In this document: positions 45,372-56,349 of the stretch, in pieces
Layout: every line of letters begins with the position of its first letter
How positions within the stretch are numbered: position 1 is the stretch's first letter
Assembly: GCA_013176395.1 (NCBI GenBank)
Contig: JABMLP010000027.1
Span: 434,001-498,000, forward strand
Direction of reading: 5' to 3'
Length of the DNA: 64,000 nt
Origin: Venturia oleaginea
Taxonomy: Eukaryota > Ascomycota > Dothideomycetes > Venturiales > Venturiaceae
Position numbers and translations under genes: made by a program
The notes under the pieces: model-generated
The model's input: the letters and a program-made list of their open reading frames with translations, nothing else
What the model was told of the DNA's origin: nothing
Database searches by the model: none

Positions 45372-48048
45372 GGTGATTCGAATTCTGAGGCCAGATTTTC
45401 CTAACAAGTGTGATAATTTCTCTAATCTAGGGGTTACACTTTTCGTGAAGTTCAAAGTTGGAGAAGATGCGTGGGGGCTGTGTTTCTGAATATCCTGGAC
45501 AGGCCCACGTACGAGTAAGGAGCCGAGTAGGCTTACATTGGGCTAGAAAGAGGAGGAGAGAAGATGGGGGAAAATGTGTTCCATATGCCAGCAAGATCAC
45601 GAACAAGGGTCGGATAGTCCCGTTTTCTATAAGCCATCCTCACAGTTCTACTGGCATGGAGCTCAGCAGCTCGGAAACAGTAGACTGCAGGAGCTAACGT
45701 ATAAAAGCGCCCTCCACCTGTTCGTCCTGCAGCGTCGTGAAGCAACTACGGCACGCGAAGCAGCGGAAGCACCATAGAACTATTCCGTATCACGGATCCT
45801 GCATGGTAGGGATCGGTGCAGCCTTGTAGGAGTAGCCTTGATGCACTTACTCCACTGAGTTGAATCTCAAGCTCGAGGTCGGTACAGGCCGACTATGATA
45901 CGAGCATCCAGTTCCGTCCCTAAGGTTGTGAACTAATACCCTCCAGACCATAGTATGAATGGCACGCCCAGCAGTGAAAGTCGTGCAGATACCTATCCAG
46001 AAGCAAGTCGACTTTCTACTCCTATAGAACCCGACGGAGCGGATCTACAAGCGCCAGCGCCCGCGCCCGCCTCTACTGTGTTAAAGGTCAAGATTGTCAG
46101 TGTGCGTCAGCACTAGCCTTATCGCAGATACCCGTGACCTGAAACGGTTATCGGATGGAATATCAATTGGCGAGTTCAATTCGATCAATATCTTTCCTCA
46201 TCTTGCTCCCCATTCTCAAGCTTGTATACATTTGGCTGGTTTGCAGATATTATCTCCATGCGGCGTACCCGATCGACTTGATTGGAACCTTGATTCGGAG
46301 TTCGTGGCGGAGAGAATGCCAGTGATTTGGTAACCTAGGGAAGTAATGAACATGTCAAATATTTCAGCTATCAATCAGTAGGTCAAACATGATAAAGAGA
46401 TGTATTGGGATTCATTTTGTCTTTCTGCTTTCCGGGTCCATGTATGTTGCGCATGTCTAACTCGTTCGAGCTCATCTCTCAGCCTCGTACACCATACCCA
46501 AGACCACTGTTGATTGGGACGCATCGTACCGTCGTGAGAATGCATTGTGATATCACGTTATGAATTTATGTTATTCCAGGCCTTTGGATATTCTTCGATA
46601 GGTAGGGTACTGGGGTATGGCAAACAAGTAGGTTATCACATCTGCATTCTAGAGCTGCATTAGGTCAGGAGCCCTCGCTTGTCGCGCATTGCTTCCAAGT
46701 CTAACCACGAGAACAATTAAGGTTCGTGGGTAGTGGCATCAATTCATTGGTTCCTTCTAGTGGGTAGCCTAGATCGAATCAAGTTTGTAAGAGAAAGGTC
46801 GGGATCATGATCGAATGTTGGGATAAGCTCTTCTGATGTTGATGTGGACGGATGGAATAGGCCCCCGCAGACACACGAAAGCATGTTGCGAAGCAGGCGT
46901 CCAAACAAACCGAAGGCCACGATCACAGGTGGTCGTCTGCAAAGCCAGGAATGTAGAAAACTCCACCAGTGAGTTCGCAGCTTGCTATAATTGAGCTACG
47001 AAGACAACTCTCGTTGCATTTCGATCGTTTTTCGTGTTGAATCTGTCAGTTAAACTCAGGTATGGCCCTCGCGAAAATTTCATGGGTTGATAGAACGACC
47101 AGACTGAGTCAGAAAGAACGCCACGTCGTCTTAAGTGAAGACCCTCATGTAGAAAGGCATTGGAAGGAAAAGACCGAATCCGGGTGCTCAAACCCCATGT
47201 AGCCTGTGTGCTGTAGTGGACAAACCCATGATGGATTCCGTTGCGGCAAAGTCGCAAGTGAACAATCAGATTATTGCTCGAGGTGCGAGACTGCGATTGG
47301 AGCGGATAACGAAGATGTAACTAGAACTAACCGTCCGGGGATAGACCGGGCGTCGACCTGCAATGTAACTTGAATCACGGATCGAGATATGCCAATTGGT
47401 GCCTAATATTCTTCGTGGCAATGCTGTAGCAGTCTGGTTCGTCAGTAGAAATGGGACATTGATCCCAGAGGCAGCGCCACCCTTGTCCCAGCTCTGCATC
47501 CTGCATGCATCGACAACCGGTGAGTTGGTCTCGGAGGATATGGTGCGAGGTTTGCGGTTTGTGAAAGCGGTTGTGGCTTAGCGTCAATTCAGGCGTGGAA
47601 CGTAAGCACTGCTAAATTACTAGGAGCAAGTTATCTAAGCCAACAAATGGCTTGTAGGGCTGAGTGGTCAGCAAGCACAAACGAGGTTGATTGTGACTCG
47701 CTGTCATAGTGGATAAGAATGCCGGTATAAATGGCTGGACGTGTCGCCTACAAACAACCAGGATATTTGATTCACTTCTCAACAACCAACCCTGTACGCA
47801 TAATGGGCAAGTGGTAATGGCGAACGGTATGCCATTTCCGTTGTAAGATCTGTGTCCGTCGATACAATGCCCTTTTCGATCACCATGGAAGCTGCACCTC
47901 CAAGGTGCGGTCTCTACATTCGGTAGGATCTATTTTGAGGCCTGTCTTTGCAGCGGCTCCAGACTATGCGTCGCGTTTGTTCCCTTAGGCGAAGATTTTG
48001 ACTTCTGACAGGTCACAGTGACTTGAGAAGAGCTTTACGGAGCTCTAT
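45372..48048. other. Gene-poor stretch of about 2.7 kb
   Basis: Only short ORFs. A 53-codon plus-strand ORF at 45955-46116 (start MNGTPSSES, with a PAPAPA stretch) looks coding-like but has no support. Nothing else recognised. Confidence 0.45.
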
Positions 48049-49004
48049 TCAATCCCAGTCGCTATCGTCGTCTTCAACGGCTGCGTTCTTGTTGCCTGTA
48101 GAACTTCGTAGATTTCTCGATTCATCTTCATCTTCATCTCTGTTTCGACGAAGCCGTGGATCGCCGATAGGTACCGCGCCCACTTCAACAAGAAGTTGTT
48201 CGAGATCTAAAAGTGCGCACATACATTAGTACGCATGCTATGGTTCAACAGGGGCAATTTTTTTTAAGTTTACCTGGGAGTTTCGTCTGAGTTCCTTTCA
48301 GAGGCAGCAGAGTGACGATTTGCTTCTTGACGTCTCCATTTTTGTACACCAAGATGGTGGGTGTGTTTCTGTCAGGATAACCCTCGATGCACAGCTCGGC
48401 TCGAATCTGACCAAACTTGACATCCCCATATACTCGGGCAAGCTCGCGCCAGAACTCGACCAGTAATCGTGATTCAACGTTCATTCCTTGTGACGATGTG
48501 AGAAGAACAAACACGAAGGCTTTCTTCGACTCTTCCGTCACATCCTTTGTCCAATCAGGTTTTTGAAGTGGATAGACTTGATTGTAAACTGATTTGGTGT
48601 TGATACTTGACAGCTCTGCCATTCGTTTTTGTCTACAATCAGTCAGCATCACGTCTCGCAATTTCATTGGGTCTACGCCCTTGGCCGGGATCTTGGTGAA
48701 ATTACTCACCTGTAGAAATCTAGGAACTCGTCATCCTCCTCATCCTCAAGCTCTGCCAGCTCATCGAGATCTTTGCCTTTAAGCCGGTTTTCATGAGCCA
48801 ATTGTCGTGCTTGCTCCAATGCTTCCTGAATCATGGGTGTTGGCGAAGGTGGTTTTTCAGGAATCACACCATGTTTTCTGAGAATATCGTTCCTACTATA
48901 GTCAGTCTCCGAATTGTAACAATATTGATGGTTTCTTCTTACCATTCCGTGTCCTCGTTTGGGTCTACTTGGACTTGGATGGGGACATCGGGCATATTAT
49001 TCAT
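48049..49004 (-). CDS. PLP2: Phosducin-like protein (PLP2/PDCL3 type)
   Basis: Co-chaperone of the CCT chaperonin in actin/tubulin folding, cytosolic. Exons 49004-48943, 48892-48710, 48632-48274 and 48206-48049 close to 253 residues. The N-terminal helix domain has TEWNDILRKHGVIPEKPPSPT, and an acidic stretch (ELEDEEDDEFLDFYRQKRMAEL) crosses a splice. The thioredoxin-like domain follows, with FVFVLLTSSQGMNVESRLLVEFW, FGQIRAELCIEGYPDRNTPT and ILVYKNGDV. It lacks the CXXC redox site, as in all phosducin-like proteins. The C-terminus is acidic (VEDDDSDWD). Divergent from gamma-COP. Confidence 0.93.
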
Positions 49005-49389
49005 CACCGAGGATATTGAAGGCTCCCGTAGAGCAGCTCGAGATCTAAAGGTTGAATAGAGAGTCTCCTAGGAACTTTAATAGATTGTTGTTGCCTATGA
49101 TGGTGGAGTAAGCATTGCTATTTTACAAGTTGCGGCCAGATGCGCACCGCCACATGTGGCTGCCAAATTCACTTCAATTGTGGATTAGGTGTCAATCCAC
49201 GACGGGACAGTTGACATTACCATACCACCACCAATTGAATATCTGATTCACCTCGCCTACCCGCTGAGACTCGCGAAAGAATCCGCCAGACCCCCAATCT
49301 ATGGTCTTCTTCTAGGTCCAACTCCTGAACCCTCTACCACCGAAACCTCCCCTCATTTGGCTCCTCATTGGAATACACAGAACGACGAC
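49005..49389. promoter_or_regulatory. Divergent promoter, PLP2 / gamma-COP
   Basis: 385 bp between the two start codons. The gamma-COP frame stays open upstream for about 67 codons without an ATG, so the true gamma-COP start could in principle lie in an upstream exon. Confidence 0.5.
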
Positions 49390-52300
49390 ATGGACAAGAA
49401 AGATGAGGACGCGGCGGTCGTCAAGGTCGACCGGACCCAGGTCTTCCAAGAAGCTCGAGTCTTCAACAGCAGCCCGATTTCCCCTCGAAAATGTCGAATC
49501 CTCCTCACAAAGATTGGCTTGCTCCTGTTCACTGGAGAGAAGTTTCCTACCAATGAAGCAACCTCCCTTTTCTTTGGCATATCGAAGCTATTCCAAAACA
49601 AGGATCCGAGTCTGCGACAAATGGTCTACATTATAATCAAGGAGCTGTCCAATGTAGCCGAAGATGTCATCATGATCACCAGCTCGATAATGAAAGACAC
49701 GGCACTACAATCGGACGTGATTTATCGTGCAAATGCGATCCGAGCCCTCACACGTATCATAGACAGCTCTACAGTACAGGCCATTGAGCGATTGATCAAG
49801 ACCGCCATCGTCGACAAAGTACCGAGTGTTTCCAGCGCCGCCCTCGTCAGTTCCTACCACCTGCTGCCAATAGCACGCGATGTCATACGGCGCTGGGGAA
49901 ACGAAGTGCAAAGCGCAGTAGAAGGAGGGAAATCTGGGTCTCTCTTCGGATTCGGTGGTTCCGCGGCAGTGCCGCAATCAACATCGTTTCACGGACAATA
50001 TCACGCACTTGGATTGTTGTACGAGATGCGGAAAACGGATCGCATGGCGCTTGTAAAGATGCTGCAGCAATATTCTCAGCCGGGAGTTATCAAGAGCCCA
50101 GCGGCAACTATGCTACTGGTCAGGCTGGCATCGAAGCTTGCTGACGAGGATCAAGGCTTGAGGACACCAATGTTCAAGCTTCTGGACGGCTTCCTACGAC
50201 ACAAGAGCGAGATGGTGAATTTTGAGGCTGCAAAGGCAATGGCAAGCTTCCCAGACCTTCAGCCAGCCGAAGCAGTTCAGGCAATTCATGTTTTACAATT
50301 GTTCTTGACATCACCAAGAGCTGTTACCAAATTCGCCGCTATTCGAATCCTCCACAACTTCGCGTCATTTATGCCTGATGCTGTGCGACCATGCAATCCA
50401 GATATTGAAGCACTCATTAGCAATTCAAATAGGAGCATCGCGACATTTGCAATAACTACACTGCTCAAGACGGGTAACGAGCAGAGCGTGGATCGACTGC
50501 TAAAAACAATCTCTACTTTCATGGGCGAGATTTCGGACGAGTTCAAGGTTACGGTTGTCGAAGCAATAAGAACTCTCTGCCTCAAGTTCCCGGCCAAGCA
50601 GGCTCAAATGCTCGCCTTCTTGAGTGGAATTCTGCGCGACGAAGGGGGCTTCGTCTTTAAGCAAGCAGTGTATGTTCTGCCGCCATGTTAGTGGTTTTGC
50701 AAACGATGGAGTAAGCTAACTCGAGAACAGTGTCGAGTCGATGATGGACTTGATCAAATTTGTGCCCGATTCGAAAGAAGACGCCCTCGGAATGCTTGCG
50801 GAATTCATTGAAGACTGCGAATTTACCAAATTGGCGTACGTTTGATCCGCACAGTGCCTGGTTCTAGCTTTGACAATATGTTTTAGGGTTCGCATCATCC
50901 ATCTCCTGGGAGAAGAGGTAAAGTCATACTTCCCCCTTTGCTCATTTGAATGCTAATGGGTCTTCGCACAGGGCCCTCATACGTCAAAGCCCACCAAATA
51001 CATCAGATACATTTACAATAGGTTGCTCTTAGAGAACGCAGTTGTGAGTGACAGTGGGCTGCCGAATCTTCGCCTATGAAGCTAATGTTATTTAGGTCCG
51101 AGCGAGCGCAGTCACTGCTTTGGCCAAATTTGGTCTCGTTGAGGACGCTGAGACCCGGTCATCGATACGCGTGTTGATTACGAGGTGCCTTGATGGTATG
51201 CTCATAATGAATAATATCTATTCGAAAGGCGTGGCTAACTTTCCGATCAGACGTTGACGACGAGGTTCGCGACCGAGCTGCTTTGGCCCTCAGAATCTGC
51301 GATGAATCTGAGGATCGCGACTTTGGCAGACGGTTTCTCAGAAACGACTCCATGTTTTCGCTCCCTGTCCTAGAGTGAGATTTCCCTTGGGAATTGTTTC
51401 TGTTCAAATTACTAACCTTCCATTCATATAGACACCAACTTGTTATGTATGTGACGAACGACGACCGCGATACATTTTCGTCGCCCTTTGATCTTTCTAA
51501 GGTTCCCGTCGTGACAAGGGATCAAGCCGCCGCCGAGGAGAGGACAAAGAAGCTGACACACGCAACTCCCACACTCAAGGCGCCTTCGGCTGGTCTCAAG
51601 ACCAGCAAAGCATCTGGAGAAGCTGCTGCTGCCTCAGCCAGCGTCGTGCAACAGAAGTTCGTCGAACAACTCCAACTCATTCCCGAACTCGCTGCTTATG
51701 GCATCGTGCTCAAATCGTCCGCTCCTGTTGAGCTTACAGAATCTGAGACGGAATATGTTGTCTCTGTCATCAAGCACGTTTTCAAGGAAGCAGTTGTGTT
51801 GCAGTTTGACATTAAGAATACACTCGACGCCACCGTACTGACCGACGTGACTGTCATGTCGATACCGGAAGACGAGGAATCTGGACTGGAAGAGGACTTT
51901 ATCATTCCGGCGGCTGAGCTCAAGCAAAATGAGCCGGGTGTGGTATACGTTGCTTTCAAGAAGCCAGAAGGAGCCTTTGCAGCGACGACATTCACTAATA
52001 CCCTCAAGTTCACTAGCAAGGAAATCGACCCAACCACAAACGAACCCGAAGAGAGTGGATATGATGACGATTACGAGGTTGAAGCGCTTGATATCACCGG
52101 TTCAGATTATGTTCTCCCTGTATATGCAGGCAGTTTCGACAATGTTTGGGAACAGTCCAACGGTGAAGAGGCATCAGAGACGCTACAATTGAGTAACATC
52201 AAGAGTATTGCTGGTAAGTTTTTAGCAATCAAGGTTATTGAGATGACTGTTAACGATTTTCGTAGATGCAACAGAACAACTCGCAAAAACGCTTTCTTTG

Positions 52301-52498
52301 CAGCCTCTCGAAGGCAGTGACGTTGCCTTGAGCCTAAGCACGCATACACTCAAGCTGTATGGCAAGACTGTAACGGGTGGTAAGGTGGCTGCTTTGGTCA
52401 GGATGGCGTATTCGGCAAAGACCGGTGTCACTGTACAGATCAAATGTCGATCAGAAGAAGATGGGGTCGCGGCTTTGGTTGTGAACAGCGTTGCATAG
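49390..52498 (+). CDS. SEC21: Coatomer gamma subunit (Sec21)
   Basis: COPI coat subunit for Golgi-to-ER retrograde transport. Eight exons, 49390-50669, 50731-50835, 50887-50917, 50972-51043, 51096-51195, 51251-51374, 51432-52213 and 52266-52498, close to 908 residues. The start MDKKDEDAAVVKVDRT matches the family N-terminus. The adaptin-like trunk (FQEARVFNSSPISPRKCRIL, LFFGISKLFQNKDPSLRQM, AIRALTRIIDSSTVQAIERL) takes up the first two thirds. The appendage domain is in exons 7-8 (YVVSVIKHVFKEAVVLQFDI, ending VNSVA). One exon is only 31 nt. Secure. Confidence 0.97.
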
Positions 52499-52988
52499 GA
52501 GCTCACTATTGAGGGTATAATTTTTGTGTTGGCTTTGTTGGGTCCAAGAAGCAAGGTATGCGACCATGATAAAGGTAGAAGGGCATGGAAAAGGCGCCCG
52601 TCATGTTCTCTGAGATGCTTCACGAGCAATCCCTCAATTCCAGCCTTGCTTTATCGTGTCGCTATGTGGATAGAGCTGTGAATGGACGATGATTAGGTTT
52701 TGAATCTTTCAGCATGCTTCGTTCCACTATCATCAAACCGCCGTTTCATACCTTAGGCCCTAGACTGTACACCTCAGTCTAAAACGGGTGAGATGATTAC
52801 AATAACAAATCTGAAAGCCACCAAATGTCTGAGTTGAGCACATGTTTGCTCTGTACGTCACTTTTGTTGATAGCAGTTCGCACGATGCGACTTGCATGTC
52901 TGCAATAACAATCGGTGCGCTCCCAGCAATCTCACTCCCATCTACTTCGCCTTTTCATCTGCTTTTCAAGGACGTCAAATAAACAAGT
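52499..52988. other. Intergenic, no gene seen
   Basis: 3' region of gamma-COP. Confidence 0.5.
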
Positions 52989-53369
52989 ATGAGTACCACA
53001 CTCTACGTCCTTCTCACAGGTGCCATCCTCTTCGGCGCAGAGAACGGCAATGGCTCGCAAGCCATGGACGCAGCAGTCAGATTAGTACAGGAGTGCATGT
53101 CAGGCTACCTGATTCCCTTAATGCCTATTGCCATACTGCAATGGCTCCTCCAACGATTTGCCGGACTGAAGGAATCCAAACTCAAACACATGGACGACGA
53201 CCGGACGCGTCTTGTAAGGCTGTTGGCGAAGGCCTCTTGTTTTTCTCTTTCAACGATATATGCCGTTGATGAGACGAGCGTCGAGTTCCAGAGCGGGATT
53301 TTGCATGCGGCGGAATTGATAACGGAGGTGAGGGTTTTTGGGTGGGTGGTTTGGAGTTGGCAAGGCTGA
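52989..53369 (+). CDS. Hypothetical small membrane-associated protein
   Basis: A 126-codon ORF with hydrophobic segments at residues of about 3-17 (TTLYVLLTGAILFGA) and 37-52 (CMSGYLIPLMPIAILQW), then a charged middle. A donor-like GTGAGG at 53328 suggests the real protein may leave this frame after LHAAELITE and join a short later exon, which I could not fix. No family recognised. It lies just before CENP-O on the same strand. Confidence 0.38.
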   Translation: MSTTLYVLLTGAILFGAENGNGSQAMDAAVRLVQECMSGYLIPLMPIAILQWLLQRFAGLKESKLKHMDDDRTRLVRLLAKASCFSLSTIYAVDETSVEFQSGILHAAELITEVRVFGWVVWSWQG

Positions 53370-53671
53370 AAGTGGGAAGTCTCGGCTTCATTGCCTTCTG
53401 ACTTCTGACTACACGAGACCGTTGGTTGGCTCTGGAACTCTTCAGTCCGTTGATTCCTGGAGATTTACAAATTCATATCGCCAGATGCTTCCTGATATCC
53501 ATCCGCCGCCGAAAGTCCTGTGCTGCCGAGGTCTGGTGGAGAATAGCGCGACGCGTAAACTTGCGAAGCATCAACACAACCCTCAACAACACGAGCCTCT
53601 CGTCTTTACCACTGGACTCCCGAATCGATTGCGGGAACACCAATAACTTGATTACAAGTCAAGAGACCAGC

Positions 53672-54566
53672 ATGATGGCATCCATAATGCCCGAATCGCA
53701 ACTCGACAACGACATTGCGACCATACGCGCTCAAAGTAAGTCTTCCCCCCTCATTCGCAATGCTTCATCCTCACAAAACTGCAGTCGCCAGCCTCCGCAC
53801 CCAGAAGACCCTCCTCTCAACCGCCCTCCTATCCTCACCCAAGACTCAGCAACGCCTAAAACGCGCTGACCCCAACCCCCAGATCAACAGCGCCCTTAAC
53901 ATCACAGCAACTCAAACGAACACGAATACGACAAATCTATACAATTCCTTGGCCGGTGTAACGTCGTTCCGCGTCCAAGATCCCGATCCAAACGCCGTCA
54001 ACAATGGCAAAGTCCTGGGTATTCGAATCGATGTGTTTTCAGGCAGAAAGAGGAAATTTGGAACACCATATTACCTACTCTTAAATCAACCGGATGGGGA
54101 AGGGGGAAGAATGAGGGTACACAGGCATACCATTCCCGTCTGTGTGCCTGTGGAAGAATTGGGGGAGAGGTATATACCATACCCAGGCGCATCTGCGGAA
54201 GAAGAGGTTGAGAGCCGACGACAAGATCTACTCAGATTCCTACGAGCTATTCGTCGAGAATGCGTTTCTTTGCACAAACGGATTGAAGCTGTGCAAATAC
54301 TGAAGGAAGAACTGGGAAGGACACAAGGGGTAGTGGAGGTTCGGGCTCTGGATATAGAGGGAAGAGAAGCAGAAATTGAGTTCGTGGACAAGCATGTTGC
54401 CAGAATATCTATAGACACAGATGGGAAGATTGAGAAAGTCGTTGTCAGGAATGGTTCAAGGGGAGGAGCTAGTGTACGAGGAAAAGATATCGAGCGGACG
54501 ATACTGAGTGGGGATGGTAGGATTGAGAGTTTGATAGCGAGGATGGGTGCTGTGACGGATAGGTAG
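53672..54566 (+). CDS. Inner kinetochore protein CENP-O (Mcm21 family)
   Basis: COMA/CENP-O complex subunit at the centromere. Exons 53672-53735 and 53785-54566 (49-nt intron) give 281 residues. The N-terminal coiled coil (LDNDIATIRAQIASLRTQKTL) crosses the splice junction. The D-RWD/RWD domains follow, with the diagnostic VTSFRVQDPDPNAVNNGKVLGIRIDVF, TPYYLLLN and VHRHTIPVCVPVEEL. A C-terminal helix/strand set ends the protein. The paired start ATGATG is the first in the frame downstream of the previous ORF. Second kinetochore gene in the window. Confidence 0.92.
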
Positions 54567-56349
54567 TATGCACTCGACCAATTCCAAGTAGTCAAGACAA
54601 TATCGGGTCTCAACCCTTCTGGCGAGTGCAATATCAGTTGGTAAGGAATCAGCGATATCAACCTAATGGCAGTGAAGGACGCTGTTCCAAGTCGTTCCTT
54701 CGGCGGTCAAACAAGAGCGAATGGTCATACTTTGCCAGATTGATCAAGGCCATGTTCTCGCCTCTCCGTCCCCCATCCATTCATCAATCCATGCCCGTCA
54801 AGAATTGTACAATTTCCAAACAGCACTCTCGAACCATAAGCTACGCGGCTGAATTCCTGGCAAAGTCATCCTTGCAGATTTCTAGAAATCCATCGATATT
54901 AAGCTCGATTCGAGGGTGCGGCGTTGAAGCGATCTATTCGCGGACGTGGTTTCGACCGAGGTCTGATGCCAACATTGTAAGATATTTTAACCTAGCTGAT
55001 TAGATGTATAGAATTGGTCTCCTCAAATACGTAGACTACGTTAGGAAAAGGGGGAGTGGAGTTTTTTTCGTACGAATGTCCTTATATTTGTTCAGTAGTA
55101 CCAAGGCTCTGCTACTGTGACCAACGGTATCGAGAGTTTATGTTTCTCTTGTCTCTGAGGAACGGGTTTGTATGGTGTTTAGCTGAGGGCAGCACAGTGG
55201 GTCTAGCCATTGGAGGGCCTTCTACAAACAAACACCCGGGCTCCAATATAGCCTATGATGCTCAACTTCAGATCAGATCGATATCGATTGAATTCTGGCA
55301 ATCTGGTTCTATGAATTGGCCGGAAAATTTATCGATGGCGATTCCGAGGTGAGCATCTTCTTGTAGAGAGCGATATTGACAAGTTCGAGGGCAGCGAAGG
55401 GACATCAATTTAAGGTGTCACCGTGGCGACAAACTTCTGGCAGCTCACTTTCGAGGCTGGACTGAGAGTTGAGGCTTGAAGGTCCAGATTTACCTGCTCG
55501 GATTGAAGTGACGTCTTTGTTTAGTCATTGGATAGGATAGAGCAAAATATACATATGAGAGAGTCTTAGATGCGTCTCTCAGACACGTTCAATGTAGCCT
55601 AGGCTTGAAGAAAGATGATGGCGAGTTCTTCACTATACAGGACTTCTGTATCTAATAAAGTCAGTGGTTTTTCCACATGTTGAGTTCACATTCCTCCTTC
55701 CTTCACCTACGCACTCAGAACGAGTAGCAAAGGTGTCAGCGACTCTTTGAGCTCATGCAGTCGATTGATCTCTCATCGCTGGCTGCATTGCACACTGCGG
55801 TTCTGGCTTTGGGATGAGGTTCCTTCGGGTGTATCACGGCCGGAATTTTTGATCATTGACGTCTTTTTTCATTTTTTTCATTGATGGCTTCATCTGCGGA
55901 TGGGACGTTGAAGAAGAGCTTTTCCTTCACCTTTTGGTTGTCTTGTGTCTCGTTTGCGGATGGAAGGGAAGTGGAGTTGTCCATGCACATCTTTGTGGGC
56001 TTCCATTGTGAGCTTTTGTTGTTAGCAAGTGTTGATGTGTTTCCCTCCGTTCTTGCTGTGACAAGCAGCTCTTGATAATAGGTTAGACTGAGGGCCAGTT
56101 AACACTCCACGTGTACCCACTCAACTGATAAGTCCAATGTGACGTCGATACCCATTTTGAACGAGAGATCTTTCCCCACGTTGTATGTACCTCCTTGTGT
56201 CTCAGAAAGGACAAAAGAAACCTGAATTGGATACTTCATACCTCATAACACCTCTCACTCTAGATCCTCAAGCTCAATGGGCATACTTTACACTAAAATT
56301 CAACATTGACGCGCAACCTTCAGTCATTCTCCTCGTCACCCTCGGATCA
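54567..56349. other. Gene-poor stretch, no gene seen
   Basis: Convergent space between CENP-O and the ankyrin gene. ORFs up to 125 codons without recognisable features. Confidence 0.5.
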
